The notes below the pieces were generated by a model, which had not been told where the DNA came from, made no database searches, and worked only from the letters and a program-made list of their open reading frames with translations. Below are positions 10,189 to 18,609 of a stretch of DNA of 57,145 nt, piece after piece (the first letter of the stretch is position 1; the number at the start of each line of letters is the position of its first letter). This DNA is from JBIOHP01 sp044449065 (GTDB taxonomy: Bacteria; Bacteroidota; Ignavibacteria; UBA10030; SZUA-254). The stretch lies in the NCBI GenBank assembly GCA_044449065.1, contig JBIOHP010000026.1, forward strand, positions 1 through 57,145, written 5' to 3'. The translations under genes and the position numbers were made by a program.

Positions 10189-10444
10189 CTAACCCTGCTT
10201 CGCTGCATTTTTACCGAGTGTGTGAAAAGTCGTTGCAATCCCAACCGTCGTCATCATGAGTTCCGCAACAGCGGAACGTCGTGATCTCCTCATATCGAAA
10301 CTAATTATTACCGTCTGAACATGACATAAACCTTGATATAATGTTTTCAGACACCCTCTTTCATCTTGGGAACCGGATTTCCTCTTCCTCACGGTTTATT
10401 TCCCCCCTTGAAACTATTCACCTCCCTCCTATGTTAACAATCGC

Positions 10445-11158
10445 ATGAAATCTGAACTAAAAGAAAGCCGCCGCAGGTTTTTGAAGCTCGCACCATTTGC
10501 GCCGTTGGCATTTCTTGCCGGCTGTAATATTTCCCCGGAAGGAACAACCGGGGGATTTTTACGGGGTTTTCAAAAATTTAATGATTGGGTTCAGGCGAAA
10601 GTTTTCAGTCCCGATAAACAAGTCCCCGAATATCATGATGATGAATTGACCCCGGAATCGGATTTCCGGGTGAACAGCTACGGCGACGACGACCCGGATA
10701 TCGATCTAGATCAATGGAAGTTATCCGTTGAAGGACTGGTGGCGAAGCCGGAAGCGTACACGCTGGAGATGATCAAAGCTCTTCCGAAAAAGGTGATGAA
10801 CACGCGGCATGTTTGTGTTGAAGGATGGAGCATGATTCCGAAATGGGGAGGCGTGCCACTTCGCGATTTTCTTTCCGCCGCGGGAGCGGATTTGAACGCA
10901 AAATATCTCGCTATTGAGTGCGCTGACGATTATTATACCTGTTACGACATGCCGAGCGCACTCCACTCGCAAACATTGCTCTGCTACGAGGCGTACAATA
11001 AACCCCTCACCCCGGAACACGGCGCCCCGGTGAGGATTATTATCCCCTCAAAACTCGGTTACAAAAATGCGAAGTGGGTAAATAAAATTATCGTAACAAA
11101 CGAGAAAAAAGGCGGTTACTGGGAAGACGATGGATATGACTGGTTTGCAGGCATCTGA
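10445..11158 (+). CDS. Sulfite-oxidase-fold molybdoenzyme, Tat-exported lipoprotein
   Basis: The 237-residue product carries a twin-arginine signal (SRRRFLKLAPFAPLAF) ending in a lipobox LAGC (Cys27), so it should be folded in the cytoplasm with its cofactor, exported by Tat and lipidated. The body is a sulfite-oxidase/MsrP-type molybdopterin domain: WKLSVEGLV, then TRHVCVEGW with Cys124 as the expected molybdenum thiolate ligand, WGGVPLRDFL, and C-terminal EHGAPVRIIIPSKLGYKNAKWV. The neighbouring cytochrome b gene could feed or accept its electrons, as MsrQ does for MsrP. The substrate is not determinable; methionine sulfoxide, sulfite and other oxoanions are all possible. It leads a block containing Moco biosynthesis genes. 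Confidence 0.9.
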   Translation: MKSELKESRRRFLKLAPFAPLAFLAGCNISPEGTTGGFLRGFQKFNDWVQAKVFSPDKQVPEYHDDELTPESDFRVNSYGDDDPDIDLDQWKLSVEGLVAKPEAYTLEMIKALPKKVMNTRHVCVEGWSMIPKWGGVPLRDFLSAAGADLNAKYLAIECADDYYTCYDMPSALHSQTLLCYEAYNKPLTPEHGAPVRIIIPSKLGYKNAKWVNKIIVTNEKKGGYWEDDGYDWFAGI

Positions 11159-11384
11159 GTTGATTGGAAAACGCATACTTGCAATCGTCATTGCAGGTTA
11201 TTTATTGATGGGTTGCACTCACTATCCCCCAAAGGAAGTCGTCGTCATCGAACGCACAACCTCCTATCACAGACCTGAATGCTCAAAGGTAATGATGGCA
11301 AGAACCAAATATGTTCCATTGACGCCTGATATTTCGCGATCGTACAAACCCTGCCCATATTGTAAACCCGAATCGTTGCCGTGA
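11130..11384 (+). CDS. Small lipoprotein with His/Cys metal-site-like motif
   Basis: This 84-residue product has a hydrophobic leader and lipobox (GYLLMGC) after about 28 residues. The mature part has a TTSYHRPEC ... CPYC pattern, reminiscent of small Zn-binding modules such as the Ada-type metal site; this resemblance is weak and by eye. It overlaps the end of the molybdoenzyme gene by 29 bases in another frame, and its stop overlaps the GTG start of the cytochrome b gene. The tight packing argues that it is real and belongs to the same complex. The true start may be an internal codon nearer the hydrophobic segment. Function unknown. Confidence 0.6.
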   Translation: MDMTGLQASELIGKRILAIVIAGYLLMGCTHYPPKEVVVIERTTSYHRPECSKVMMARTKYVPLTPDISRSYKPCPYCKPESLP

Positions 11385-12025
11385 AAAAAAAATTTACGAA
11401 GGAATTTCATCATCCCCTGATTATCAGGATCACCCATTGGGTCAATGCAGCCGCGCTTGGGATAATGATAATGAGCGGGCTGAGAATCTATAACGCCTCG
11501 CCGATTTTCAGCTTCCATTTTCCCGATGAGATTACGCTGGGAGGATGGCTCGCGGGCGCGCGCCAGTGGCATTTTTTCGGGATGTGGATTTTTTTCATTA
11601 ACGGAATCATTTACGTCTTGTTCAATATCATCAGCAGGCATGGGCGAAAGACAACCCTGTTCCGGATACAGGATATCCGCGGCGTCTTCCCGATGATCAA
11701 ATATTATCTCAGGATTCGCAAAGATCATCCCCCGCAGAAGAAATATAACCCCCTGCAAAAACTTGCGTACACGTTCATCCCTCTTGCAGGCATTGGCAGC
11801 ATCCTGACCGGCATGGCAATATATTGGCCCGGGCAGTTCAGCTTCATCACGGCGCTGTTCGGCAATTACAATTATGCGCGGGGATGGCATTTTTTCTTCA
11901 TGCTCATTCTCGTATTTTTTATCGCCGGACATCTGCTGATGGTTGCCATAGCCGGCTGGTATAATTTTCTCTCGATATTCACCGGCTGGAAAAAGATACC
12001 GTTGGTTGACGTCCGCCCAAAATAG
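11381..12025 (+). CDS. Cytochrome b561-type membrane subunit
   Basis: This 214-residue integral membrane protein begins at GTG, overlapping the preceding stop by four bases. It has four main hydrophobic segments and conserved haem-ligand-like histidines: HHPLIIRITHWVNA at the start, ARQWHFFGMW, ARGWHFFFMLIL and AGHLLM. The pattern fits the Ni/Fe-hydrogenase/thiosulfate-reductase/formate-dehydrogenase cytochrome b family (di-haem b561 fold). It probably links the exported molybdoenzyme encoded just upstream to the quinone pool. The loop between helices two and three is rich in basic residues, consistent with a cytoplasmic face. Confidence 0.85.
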   Translation: MKKKFTKEFHHPLIIRITHWVNAAALGIMIMSGLRIYNASPIFSFHFPDEITLGGWLAGARQWHFFGMWIFFINGIIYVLFNIISRHGRKTTLFRIQDIRGVFPMIKYYLRIRKDHPPQKKYNPLQKLAYTFIPLAGIGSILTGMAIYWPGQFSFITALFGNYNYARGWHFFFMLILVFFIAGHLLMVAIAGWYNFLSIFTGWKKIPLVDVRPK

Positions 12026-12223
12026 CTCTCACGAACGGTAATTTTCCTTAACTCCTGCCAATCACCAGAATATTTAAGCAGAATTGTTGGTGTGATACGC
12101 GACAATTTCCAAGTTTTTTTCAACAGTTTGTCTTTGCTATTCCGACAAATCTTCCTATATTTTTAGGTGGAACTTGCAGAGCGAATATTTGTTACAATTT
12201 AGACAGGTCATACGTCAGAACAC

Positions 12224-13207
12224 ATGCTCCAGGATAGTTTCAACCGAACAATCAATAATCTCCGCATTTCCGTAACGGATAGATGTAATTTCCGCTGTCT
12301 CTATTGCATGCCCGAAGAGGGAATGATCTGGCTTAAACGGGATGAACTCCTTACCTTTGAAGAAATTGAACGGCTTGCAAGAATATTTTCGGACTTGGGC
12401 GTTGTCAAAATCCGCCTCACGGGCGGCGAGCCGCTCATGCGAAAAGATTTCCCGCTCCTTGTGAAAAAAATATCCAACCTCAATTTATTTCATGATATTG
12501 CGCTTACGACTAACGGGTATTTTCTTGAAGAACAAGCACAAGCCCTCCAAGATGCAGGCCTCCATCGCATCACGGTTAGTTTAGATTCTCTCGATCCGTT
12601 GAAGTTTTCCGCGATGGCGCGGCGTGATTATTTTCAAAAGGTGTGGAAGGGGCTGGAATTCATCGACCAATTGAATTTTCATCCCATTAAACTCAACACT
12701 GTCATGATCCGCGGATATAATGATAATGAGATTGATGCATTTGCAGAATTGGCGCGGAGACGAAATTTTATTGTACGTTTCATCGAGTTTATGCCCATCG
12801 GGGCTGATGACGGCTGGTCAATCGATAAGGTCGTTCCAGCCCGTGAAATTATCGAACACCTCAACCGCACCGGAGTAACACTCGTTCCTATCGAGTCGCA
12901 TGGCATTCAGCCGGCGGACAGGTTTAAATTTGAGGATGGGAAGGGAGAAATTGGTTTCATCAGCTCGGTGAGCGATCCTTTTTGTGGATCGTGCAACCGG
13001 GTAAGAATTACCTCCGATGGAAAATTCAGGACGTGTTTGTTCTCCCTGAACGAAACCGATCTCAAAGCTCTGTTGCGAAACGGCGCCGATGACAATGAAA
13101 TTAAAAGTGCGATTCGGGATGCAGTGTTCCACAAAGAAAAGGGTCATCTTATCAATCAACCCGGCTTTGTGCGGGCTGAACGCACAATGAGTCAGATCGG
13201 CGGGTAA
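12224..13207 (+). CDS. moaA: GTP 3',8-cyclase MoaA
   Basis: MoaA is a radical SAM enzyme that rearranges GTP to 3',8-cyclo-GTP, the first step of molybdenum cofactor synthesis. The N-terminal 4Fe-4S site is C21-x3-C25-x2-C28 (TDRCNFRCLYCMP), followed by the SAM-binding GGEP (RLTGGEPLMR). The second, substrate-binding cluster is C254-x2-C257-x13-C271 (DPFCGSCNRVR ... RTCLFS). The protein ends in a double glycine (SQIGG), the conserved tail needed for activity. Length (327) is standard. A moaC-mogA fusion follows 42 bases downstream, and molybdoenzyme genes flank both sides. Confidence 0.97.
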   Translation: MLQDSFNRTINNLRISVTDRCNFRCLYCMPEEGMIWLKRDELLTFEEIERLARIFSDLGVVKIRLTGGEPLMRKDFPLLVKKISNLNLFHDIALTTNGYFLEEQAQALQDAGLHRITVSLDSLDPLKFSAMARRDYFQKVWKGLEFIDQLNFHPIKLNTVMIRGYNDNEIDAFAELARRRNFIVRFIEFMPIGADDGWSIDKVVPAREIIEHLNRTGVTLVPIESHGIQPADRFKFEDGKGEIGFISSVSDPFCGSCNRVRITSDGKFRTCLFSLNETDLKALLRNGADDNEIKSAIRDAVFHKEKGHLINQPGFVRAERTMSQIGG

Positions 13208-13249
13208 TAAGATTAGTTCTCCGATCAAGTTTGAATAAAAGAAAATTAT

Positions 13250-14182
13250 ATGCGCGACGTTTCTTCAAAATATAATACCCTCCGCACCGCGAAAGCAATC
13301 GCAAGTCTAACAGTAAGCTCAGGCACCCTCCGCGCCATCAAATCGGGTGATGTGCCGAAAGCCGATCCTCTTGTTGTCGCAAAAGTTGCAGGGATCCAGG
13401 CGGCTAAACAAACAAGCGTGCTCATACCGTACTGCCATCAGGTGCCTCTGGATTATGTATCGATAGATATTTCTTTAGGGAAAAATTCCATTACCGTTAC
13501 CTCGGAAGTGAAAGCGGTCTGGAAAACCGGCGTTGAGATGGAAGCGCTTGCTGGAGTGTCTGCCGCCGCGCTCACCCTCTACGATATGTTGAAAATCATC
13601 GACGACAGGATGGAGATTCATTCTGTTCGCCTCATTGAAAAAACCGGCGGCAAATCAAACCTCCATAAAACGGGGAAAGGACATAGTGCTGTTGTAATGG
13701 TTTTAAGCGACAGCGTCTCGAACGGAACCAAGAAAGATGGTTCCGGGAAATTGCTAACGGAAAAACTCAAAGCTTTTGGATTCAAAATAAAAAAATATAT
13801 TGTTTTGCCGGATAATCTTGCCATAATCACAAATGCGTTAGATGATATTACGCGTTCGCTTAAACCTGATCTCATATTAACTACGGGTGGAACAGGAATT
13901 AGTCCCCGCGATGTCACGCCTGAGGCAACCCTGTCGGTTATTGACCGGCGGCTTGACGGCGTAGAAGAAACGCTTCGGTTGTATGGGAATGAACGAACAA
14001 GGAAAGCAATGCTTTCGCGGGGAATTGCAGGCGTCCGGGGGAATACGGTGATTATTAACTTGCCCGGCTCTAAAAGCGCTGTGGAGGACGGCGTCAATGC
14101 GTTGTTCCCTTCTATCATTCATACATTCGATATGTTAAAGGGCAGAGGACATAATCATGTGCCAACGCGAATGAAAAAATAA
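13250..14182 (+). CDS. Bifunctional cyclic pyranopterin monophosphate synthase / molybdopterin adenylyltransferase (MoaC-MogA/MoaB fusion)
   Basis: Residues 1-~140 are a MoaC domain: MRDVSSK, VAGIQAAKQTSVLIPYCHQVPL, KTGVEMEALAGVSAAALTLYDMLK. MoaC converts cyclo-GTP to cyclic pyranopterin monophosphate. Residues ~145-310 are a MogA/MoaB domain: VLSDSVSNGTKKDGSG, LTTGGTGISPRDVTPEAT and INLPGSKSAVEDG; this family adenylylates molybdopterin. Such fusions are known in several phyla and join two non-consecutive steps. The MoaC domain starts at the usual 'MVDVS' position, so the short N-terminal extension of many MoaC proteins is missing. It is likely cotranscribed with moaA. moaD, moaE and moeA are not in the window. 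Confidence 0.93.
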   Translation: MRDVSSKYNTLRTAKAIASLTVSSGTLRAIKSGDVPKADPLVVAKVAGIQAAKQTSVLIPYCHQVPLDYVSIDISLGKNSITVTSEVKAVWKTGVEMEALAGVSAAALTLYDMLKIIDDRMEIHSVRLIEKTGGKSNLHKTGKGHSAVVMVLSDSVSNGTKKDGSGKLLTEKLKAFGFKIKKYIVLPDNLAIITNALDDITRSLKPDLILTTGGTGISPRDVTPEATLSVIDRRLDGVEETLRLYGNERTRKAMLSRGIAGVRGNTVIINLPGSKSAVEDGVNALFPSIIHTFDMLKGRGHNHVPTRMKK

Positions 14183-14221
14183 TGATTATTTTGGTAAAAT
14201 ATTCGGACTGTGCGGATCACG

Positions 14222-14824
14222 ATGTTTGAACCGAAGAAAAGAATTGTGCCCGGCGTCAATTCATATGGTAAACCCAAAACACCTCCCGGCCAGGTTGCTA
14301 CGGTTAAGTTTCCCGTGTATACCTTCAGCGAGACGCCCGATATCGATTCAAAGGTTTGGCGGCTTCGCGTGTGGGGTGAAGTTGAAGAAGAAAGTGAATG
14401 GACTTGGGATGAGTTCATGAAACTCCCTCAAACTACACTTCGCGCGGATTTCCATTGCGTTACGCGGTGGAGCAGATTCGACGACGATTGGACGGGAGTA
14501 TTGTTCATAGACTTTGTAAAATTCATCAGGGTAAAACCATCCGCAAAATATGTCATGCAGCACGGGTATGACGGTTACACAACGAATAACCCGCTCGAGA
14601 TCATGTTGAACGAAGATGTAATTTTTGCGCATACATTCAACAGTCAACCGCTGCCTCGTGAGCATGGTGGTCCAATGCGAATATTTACACCGCGCCGGTA
14701 TGCATGGAAAGGCGCAAAGTGGGTGAACGGGATAGAATTTATGAGAAACGACAAACCGGGATTATGGGAAATGAACGGTTATAATACTACCGCTGATCCC
14801 TGGAAAGCGGAACGTTTTGGCTAA
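14222..14824 (+). CDS. Sulfite-oxidase-like molybdoenzyme, cytoplasmic
   Basis: This ~200-residue protein has a sulfite-oxidase-type molybdopterin domain without any export signal. Motifs are YTFSETPD, WRLRVWGEV, ADFHCVTRW (Cys79, the expected Mo ligand), DDWTGVLFIDF, EHGGPMRIFTPRRYAWKGAKWV and a final GYNTTADPWKAERF. The length and the HCVTRWS context match the family of short uncharacterised 'molybdopterin-dependent oxidoreductase' proteins. I prefer the ATG at 14,222 (MFEPKKR) over the in-frame GTG at 14,210. It follows the Moco genes by 39 bases. Substrate and redox partner are unknown. Confidence 0.9.
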   Translation: MFEPKKRIVPGVNSYGKPKTPPGQVATVKFPVYTFSETPDIDSKVWRLRVWGEVEEESEWTWDEFMKLPQTTLRADFHCVTRWSRFDDDWTGVLFIDFVKFIRVKPSAKYVMQHGYDGYTTNNPLEIMLNEDVIFAHTFNSQPLPREHGGPMRIFTPRRYAWKGAKWVNGIEFMRNDKPGLWEMNGYNTTADPWKAERFG

Positions 14825-15231
14825 AATTTGGATTGATTGGAGGGGCTAAATATTGAAAAATCCTGAACTTAGCTTTTCCTACAATAACTTTTATGATCTG
14901 CATATTGTGCTTTGATAAGAAATTTATTAGTATACCTCTAAGAAACATTACCGGCGATTCTTCCGGTACCGTACTGTTCAATCGATCCACCCCATATGGA
15001 TTATTAGGAATAATTTATTGGTTCGAACAATGGATTCACTTCCGACAAGTATATCGCAGCTTTCAAGGATCACATTCCCAAACCCACAACTATTCAAGGA
15101 GTACACCGCGCTTAAACAGATTCCCAAGAGTTATGATGTATAACGATGAAACCAATTAACAAATTCACCGGCGATGATATTTTTCTTTGCCGGTGTTCCG
15201 CACATTATGTTAACAATGAAAGGAACTCTTT
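14825..15231. other. Intergenic region, no gene recognised
   Basis: About 400 bases separate the second molybdoenzyme from the Sua5-like gene. Short open frames exist, but none has a convincing composition or start. The segment is A+T-rich. A ribosome site (AAAGGA) lies just before the downstream start. No structured RNA or terminator was recognised. Confidence 0.5.
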
Positions 15232-15882
15232 ATGATGTTGAAAGTTCATCCTGCTAATCCACAGGGCAGACATATCGCGCATGCGGTAGATGTTTTGCAG
15301 CATGGCGGCGTCATTATTTATCCGACCGATACCGTATACGGCGTCGGGTGCAGTATTCATAATCATCGCGCGATCGAGCGGATCTATCAAATACGAAATC
15401 AAGATCGAAATAAACCTTTCAGTTTCATTTGTTCAGACCTGAGTCACATTGCCGAGTATGCCAAGGTTTCAAATTCCGCTTACCGGCTCATGAAGCAATT
15501 AATCCCGGGACCGTACACATTTATTCTGCCCGCGAGTCGGTTAAAACAATTGCCGAAAAGTCTCATCAGTTCCCGCAAGACCGTCGGCATCCGTGTACCG
15601 CAAAATTCGATTTGCCGTGAAATTGTGAAAGAACTCGGTCACCCTATCCTCAGCGCCAGTCTGACAGGCGACGTGAGGGGGGATATTATCAGCGATCCCG
15701 ATTTGATTAAACGACGGTTTGAAGAACACGTTGATTTAATACTTGACGGCGGAATCTCGTTAAACGAGTTTTCGACAATCATAGACGTAACCAACGACCA
15801 CCCTGTCGTGCTCCGTGAGGGCGCCGGCGATCTCAGCGACATCCTCATTCACGAAGCGGAAACAGAGCGCATAGCCAGTTAA
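15232..15882 (+). CDS. L-threonylcarbamoyladenylate synthase (Sua5/YrdC family)
   Basis: The enzyme makes threonylcarbamoyl-AMP from threonine, bicarbonate and ATP for t6A37 modification of tRNA. Family motifs: GGVIIYPTDTVYGVGC, KPFSFICSD, PGPYTFILPAS, KTVGIRVPQN and PILSASLTG. Length (216) corresponds to the YrdC domain plus a short tail, without the full C-terminal Sua5 domain. In the usual SxTxxSG-like position this protein has SASLTGD, close to the variant seen in the YciO-like subgroup, so a YciO-type paralogue is possible. AAAGGAACTC precedes the ATG. Confidence 0.9.
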   Translation: MMLKVHPANPQGRHIAHAVDVLQHGGVIIYPTDTVYGVGCSIHNHRAIERIYQIRNQDRNKPFSFICSDLSHIAEYAKVSNSAYRLMKQLIPGPYTFILPASRLKQLPKSLISSRKTVGIRVPQNSICREIVKELGHPILSASLTGDVRGDIISDPDLIKRRFEEHVDLILDGGISLNEFSTIIDVTNDHPVVLREGAGDLSDILIHEAETERIAS

Positions 15883-16004
15883 TATTTTAAACCGCCTCAC
15901 AACGTCCGGAAACGATTATAGACAATTTCAGGACTGAAATATCGAATGGTGCTATTTTGAGGAATGGCGTTGGTGTAAAGTTTTACTAAGGAAAGGAATA
16001 TTGC

Positions 16005-16193
16005 ATGACTAAAATCGAACAACATAAGATCGTAGAGACGTTGAAAGATTACCTCCACAAGATGCGCGGACGCGATCTGGATGATTTTGAAATGGTGCGC
16101 AAACGCGATAGGGACGATGAAGATATCGATGAAATTGCCCGTAGTCGTCTGGCAGAACTCTATGTCAAGTACGTACCGGAACGGTTCCGTTGA
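16005..16193 (+). CDS. Small charged hypothetical protein
   Basis: This 62-residue, strongly charged and predicted helical protein (KDYLHKMRGRDLDDFEMVRKRDRDD) follows a good ribosome site (AAGGAAAGGA, eight bases before ATG). It has no signal peptide or membrane segment. It lies in the same direction as the DUF971 gene downstream. I do not recognise the family. The strong start site and its non-random composition support it as real. Confidence 0.55.
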   Translation: MTKIEQHKIVETLKDYLHKMRGRDLDDFEMVRKRDRDDEDIDEIARSRLAELYVKYVPERFR

Positions 16194-16252
16194 TTCTTTC
16201 AGATATTGATTGCTTCATCGATAACTACGATCTAAGCAGGGAAGGTTGCAAA

Positions 16253-16312
16253 ATGCCGGATAATGACCCCGGAAAAATTATCGTCGCAATTTCTCGTCGA
16301 TTGAGCTCATGA
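16253..16312 (+). CDS. Possible 19-residue upstream ORF coupled to the DUF971 gene
   Basis: A strong ribosome site (GGGAAGG) lies six bases before this ATG. The short frame encodes 19 residues (MPDNDPGKIIVAISRRLSS) and its TGA overlaps the DUF971 start as ATGA. The downstream start itself has no obvious ribosome site, so ribosomes may reach it by reinitiation after reading this leader. It could instead be chance or a remnant of a longer N-terminus. Confidence 0.35.
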   Translation: MPDNDPGKIIVAISRRLSS

Positions 16313-16632
16313 TACCGGCATATATCAAGCAGGTGAGCGAAACCGAACTGAGGATCAAGTGGGACGATAATCACTACGGGAAACATTCGCTCGGCACATT
16401 GAGAAAGCTTTGCCCCTGCGCCTCGTGCAAGCAGGGCGTTGCAAAGAATGAACATATGGTTCTTTTGCCTATCCTTCAGCCCGGTCAAAATAAATTATCG
16501 GCAATCGAACAGATTGGCAATTATGCGCTCCAGCTTAAATGGGGCGATGGACATAAAACCGGAATCTATTCGTTCGATTACCTTCGGGGGATTTGCGAAT
16601 GCGATTCTTGTTCAAAACTAACTCTGAAATAA
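16309..16632 (+). CDS. DUF971 domain protein
   Basis: This 107-residue protein is a stand-alone DUF971 domain, the fold found at the N-terminus of gamma-butyrobetaine hydroxylases. Features are ELRIKWDDNHYGKHSLGTLRKLCPCASC, then ALQLKWGDGHKTGIYSFDYLRGIC and a final CDSC. The paired cysteines (CPCASC and CECDSC) may bind metal. Stand-alone DUF971 genes in bacteria often neighbour Mrp/ApbC iron-sulfur genes, though none is seen here. Function is not established. The ATG overlaps the stop of a tiny upstream ORF. Confidence 0.88.
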   Translation: MIPAYIKQVSETELRIKWDDNHYGKHSLGTLRKLCPCASCKQGVAKNEHMVLLPILQPGQNKLSAIEQIGNYALQLKWGDGHKTGIYSFDYLRGICECDSCSKLTLK

Positions 16633-16704
16633 ATCAATCCCGTCACTATTCACAAATCCCGCGCCATTCCTCACTAATCACAACGTGCCTTAAAAGGAGA
16701 TACC

Positions 16705-17232
16705 ATGGACGATGAAATAATAAACGAAGACCTTTCCATTATGGATGAACGATTGAATAAATCGAAAGTGTTGGATTCAAAAACATTCTTAAAACCGGTC
16801 AAAGACCTCAAGCCGGCAACGCCGATCATGGTCGATATTGAGGATACCCTTGAAGACGCCTTGAAGTTTATGCAGGTGAAACAGTTCGGCTGCATCTTAA
16901 TAACGAAAGGCGATGTGCTGGCTGGAATCCTCACCGAACGCGATGTTATTGCGAAAGCGATCGGGCATGACGATTTTCAATCGATGAAGGTTAAGGATAT
17001 CATGACCCCGCGTCCCGAAGCGTTTCAACTGGAAGACGAGATTGCGTATGTCGTAAAAGCGATGTGCTTCGGCGGTTACCGGCATGTTCCTATTGTCAAT
17101 TCAAAAAACGAGCCGGTTGGGATGCTTTCCGTGAAAGATATTATGCGCTTTATTGTGGATCATTTTCCGGAGGAAATTATGAATCTTCCCCCCAATCCAA
17201 TCCGGAAATCCAACGAATTTGAAGGAGGATAG
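16705..17232 (+). CDS. CBS-domain pair protein
   Basis: This 175-residue cytoplasmic protein consists of two CBS motifs after a ~40-residue N-terminal extension. The first CBS covers about residues 40-100 (MVDIEDTLEDALKFM ... GILTERDVIAKAIG), the second 105-160 (VKDIMTPRPEAFQLEDEIAYVVKAM ... GMLSVKDIMRFIVDHFPEE). Such pairs bind adenosine nucleotides and regulate partners, but no enzymatic domain is attached. AAAGGAG precedes the start. A partner cannot be named from context; phosphofructokinase lies downstream across a ~170-base gap. Confidence 0.9.
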   Translation: MDDEIINEDLSIMDERLNKSKVLDSKTFLKPVKDLKPATPIMVDIEDTLEDALKFMQVKQFGCILITKGDVLAGILTERDVIAKAIGHDDFQSMKVKDIMTPRPEAFQLEDEIAYVVKAMCFGGYRHVPIVNSKNEPVGMLSVKDIMRFIVDHFPEEIMNLPPNPIRKSNEFEGG

Positions 17233-17406
17233 TAGATAAGAAACGAAGAATGAGTTCGGACGGGAATATTGCCTGACGTACGTACAACGTATGGCGAATT
17301 CCCGTTTATTGTTCTAATCTGTTCTCCCGGTGCAATGGATAGGGATTTTCCCCCCGTTTTTATACATTAGAGACGTCAACGAATTGAATATAATGAACTA
17401 TCAACT

Positions 17407-18504
17407 ATGGGAATAAACGAATCGCTGAAGCGAATCGGTATCTTAACCGGCGGCGGGGATTGTCCCGGCTTGAATGCCGTCATCCGCAGTGTTGCCAAAC
17501 CTGCGATGTCATACTTTGACAGCATGATTATAGGAATAATCGATGGATTCGAAGGATTAGTAGAAGGACGGATGCGGGAGCTTAACCGGTTGGACGTCAG
17601 CGGCATCATCAACCTTGGCGGCACAATTCTCGGCACATCCAATAAAGGAAACCCGTTCTTATTTCCCGTTGAAGACGACGGGGAAATTAAAATTGTCGAC
17701 CGTTCCGGCGACGCGCTTGAAAATTACCGCAAATGGGGTCTTGACGCCATGGTGGTCATCGGCGGCGACGGCACGATGAACATTGCGCATAAATTTACTC
17801 AGTTAGGGATGAATGTTGTCGGCGTTCCGAAGACAATCGATAACGATCTCGAAGCGACCGATGTGACCTTCGGATATGATTCGGCGCTGGCGATCGCAAC
17901 CGACGCAATCGACCGACTGCAAACGACCGCTTCCGCGCATCACCGGGTGATGGTGATGGAAGTGATGGGCAGATATGCAGGGTGGATTGCCCTCGGAGCC
18001 GGTCTTGCCGGAGGAGCAGATATCATCCTTATTCCTGAAATCCCCTTTCAATGGGAATCGATTTACCGGTGCGTGCTTGAACGGAGCAGGGGCGCGCGTT
18101 TCAGCATTATCTGCGTGGCGGAAGGAGCGAAACCCTCCGGCGGTGAAATAGTTGCCAAAGAAAAAGATTTGAAGCGCACCGACCCCGTCCGGCTTGGCGG
18201 GATCGGCGATTACATTGCGAAAAAAGTGCAGCAGGAAACCGGACTGGAATCGCGGGTCATGGTGCTCGGTCACCTGCAGCGCGGCGGTAGTCCCACCGCG
18301 TTCGACCGCGTTCTTGCCACCAAATTCGGAGCGATGGCGCTCGAAACAATTTCGAGGAAGGAATTCGGTTGCATGGTAAGCTTGCGCGGCACCGATGTGG
18401 TGACAGTGCGTCTTGAAGACGCTATCAAACGCCAGCGCCTGGTTCCGCCTGATTCGCAGATGATTTTCGCGGCGCGCGCAGTCGGCACGAATTTTGGAGA
18501 TTGA
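17407..18504 (+). CDS. 6-phosphofructokinase, mixed donor-site signature
   Basis: This is a PfkA-superfamily phosphofructokinase of glycolysis (365 residues, longer than the 320 of E. coli). Family motifs: GILTGGGDCPGLNAVIR at the N-terminus, GGDGTMNIA (119-127), PKTIDNDL (141-148), MGRYAGWIAL and GHLQRGGSPTAFDR. Donor choice depends on positions equivalent to E. coli Gly104 and Gly124: ATP enzymes have Gly/Gly and PPi enzymes Asp/Lys. Here they are Gly122 and Lys142, a mixed pattern known in a separate ATP-type clade. ATP is therefore more likely than pyrophosphate, but not certain. No fructose-bisphosphatase or other glycolytic gene is adjacent. Confidence 0.93.
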   Translation: MGINESLKRIGILTGGGDCPGLNAVIRSVAKPAMSYFDSMIIGIIDGFEGLVEGRMRELNRLDVSGIINLGGTILGTSNKGNPFLFPVEDDGEIKIVDRSGDALENYRKWGLDAMVVIGGDGTMNIAHKFTQLGMNVVGVPKTIDNDLEATDVTFGYDSALAIATDAIDRLQTTASAHHRVMVMEVMGRYAGWIALGAGLAGGADIILIPEIPFQWESIYRCVLERSRGARFSIICVAEGAKPSGGEIVAKEKDLKRTDPVRLGGIGDYIAKKVQQETGLESRVMVLGHLQRGGSPTAFDRVLATKFGAMALETISRKEFGCMVSLRGTDVVTVRLEDAIKRQRLVPPDSQMIFAARAVGTNFGD

Positions 18505-18609
18505 GTATTCACTCTATATAAAATAAGATACAATATTCCCACGCTGCATATTTCCGGATGTTTATAGAGTATTGTCGAGAAACATTCGGTTTATTTATAA
18601 AACTTCCGG

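Noticed and set aside
12026..12223. Possible Moco riboswitch or Bacteroidota-type promoter upstream of moaA
   Set aside because: A TTTG (12,133-12,136) and TATATTTT (12,156-12,163) spaced by 19 bases are suggestive, but the match is partial. No riboswitch structure could be drawn with confidence.
14893..15159. 88-codon forward open frame in the spacer before the Sua5-like gene
   Set aside because: Composition is not protein-like, no ribosome site is evident and no family is recognised.
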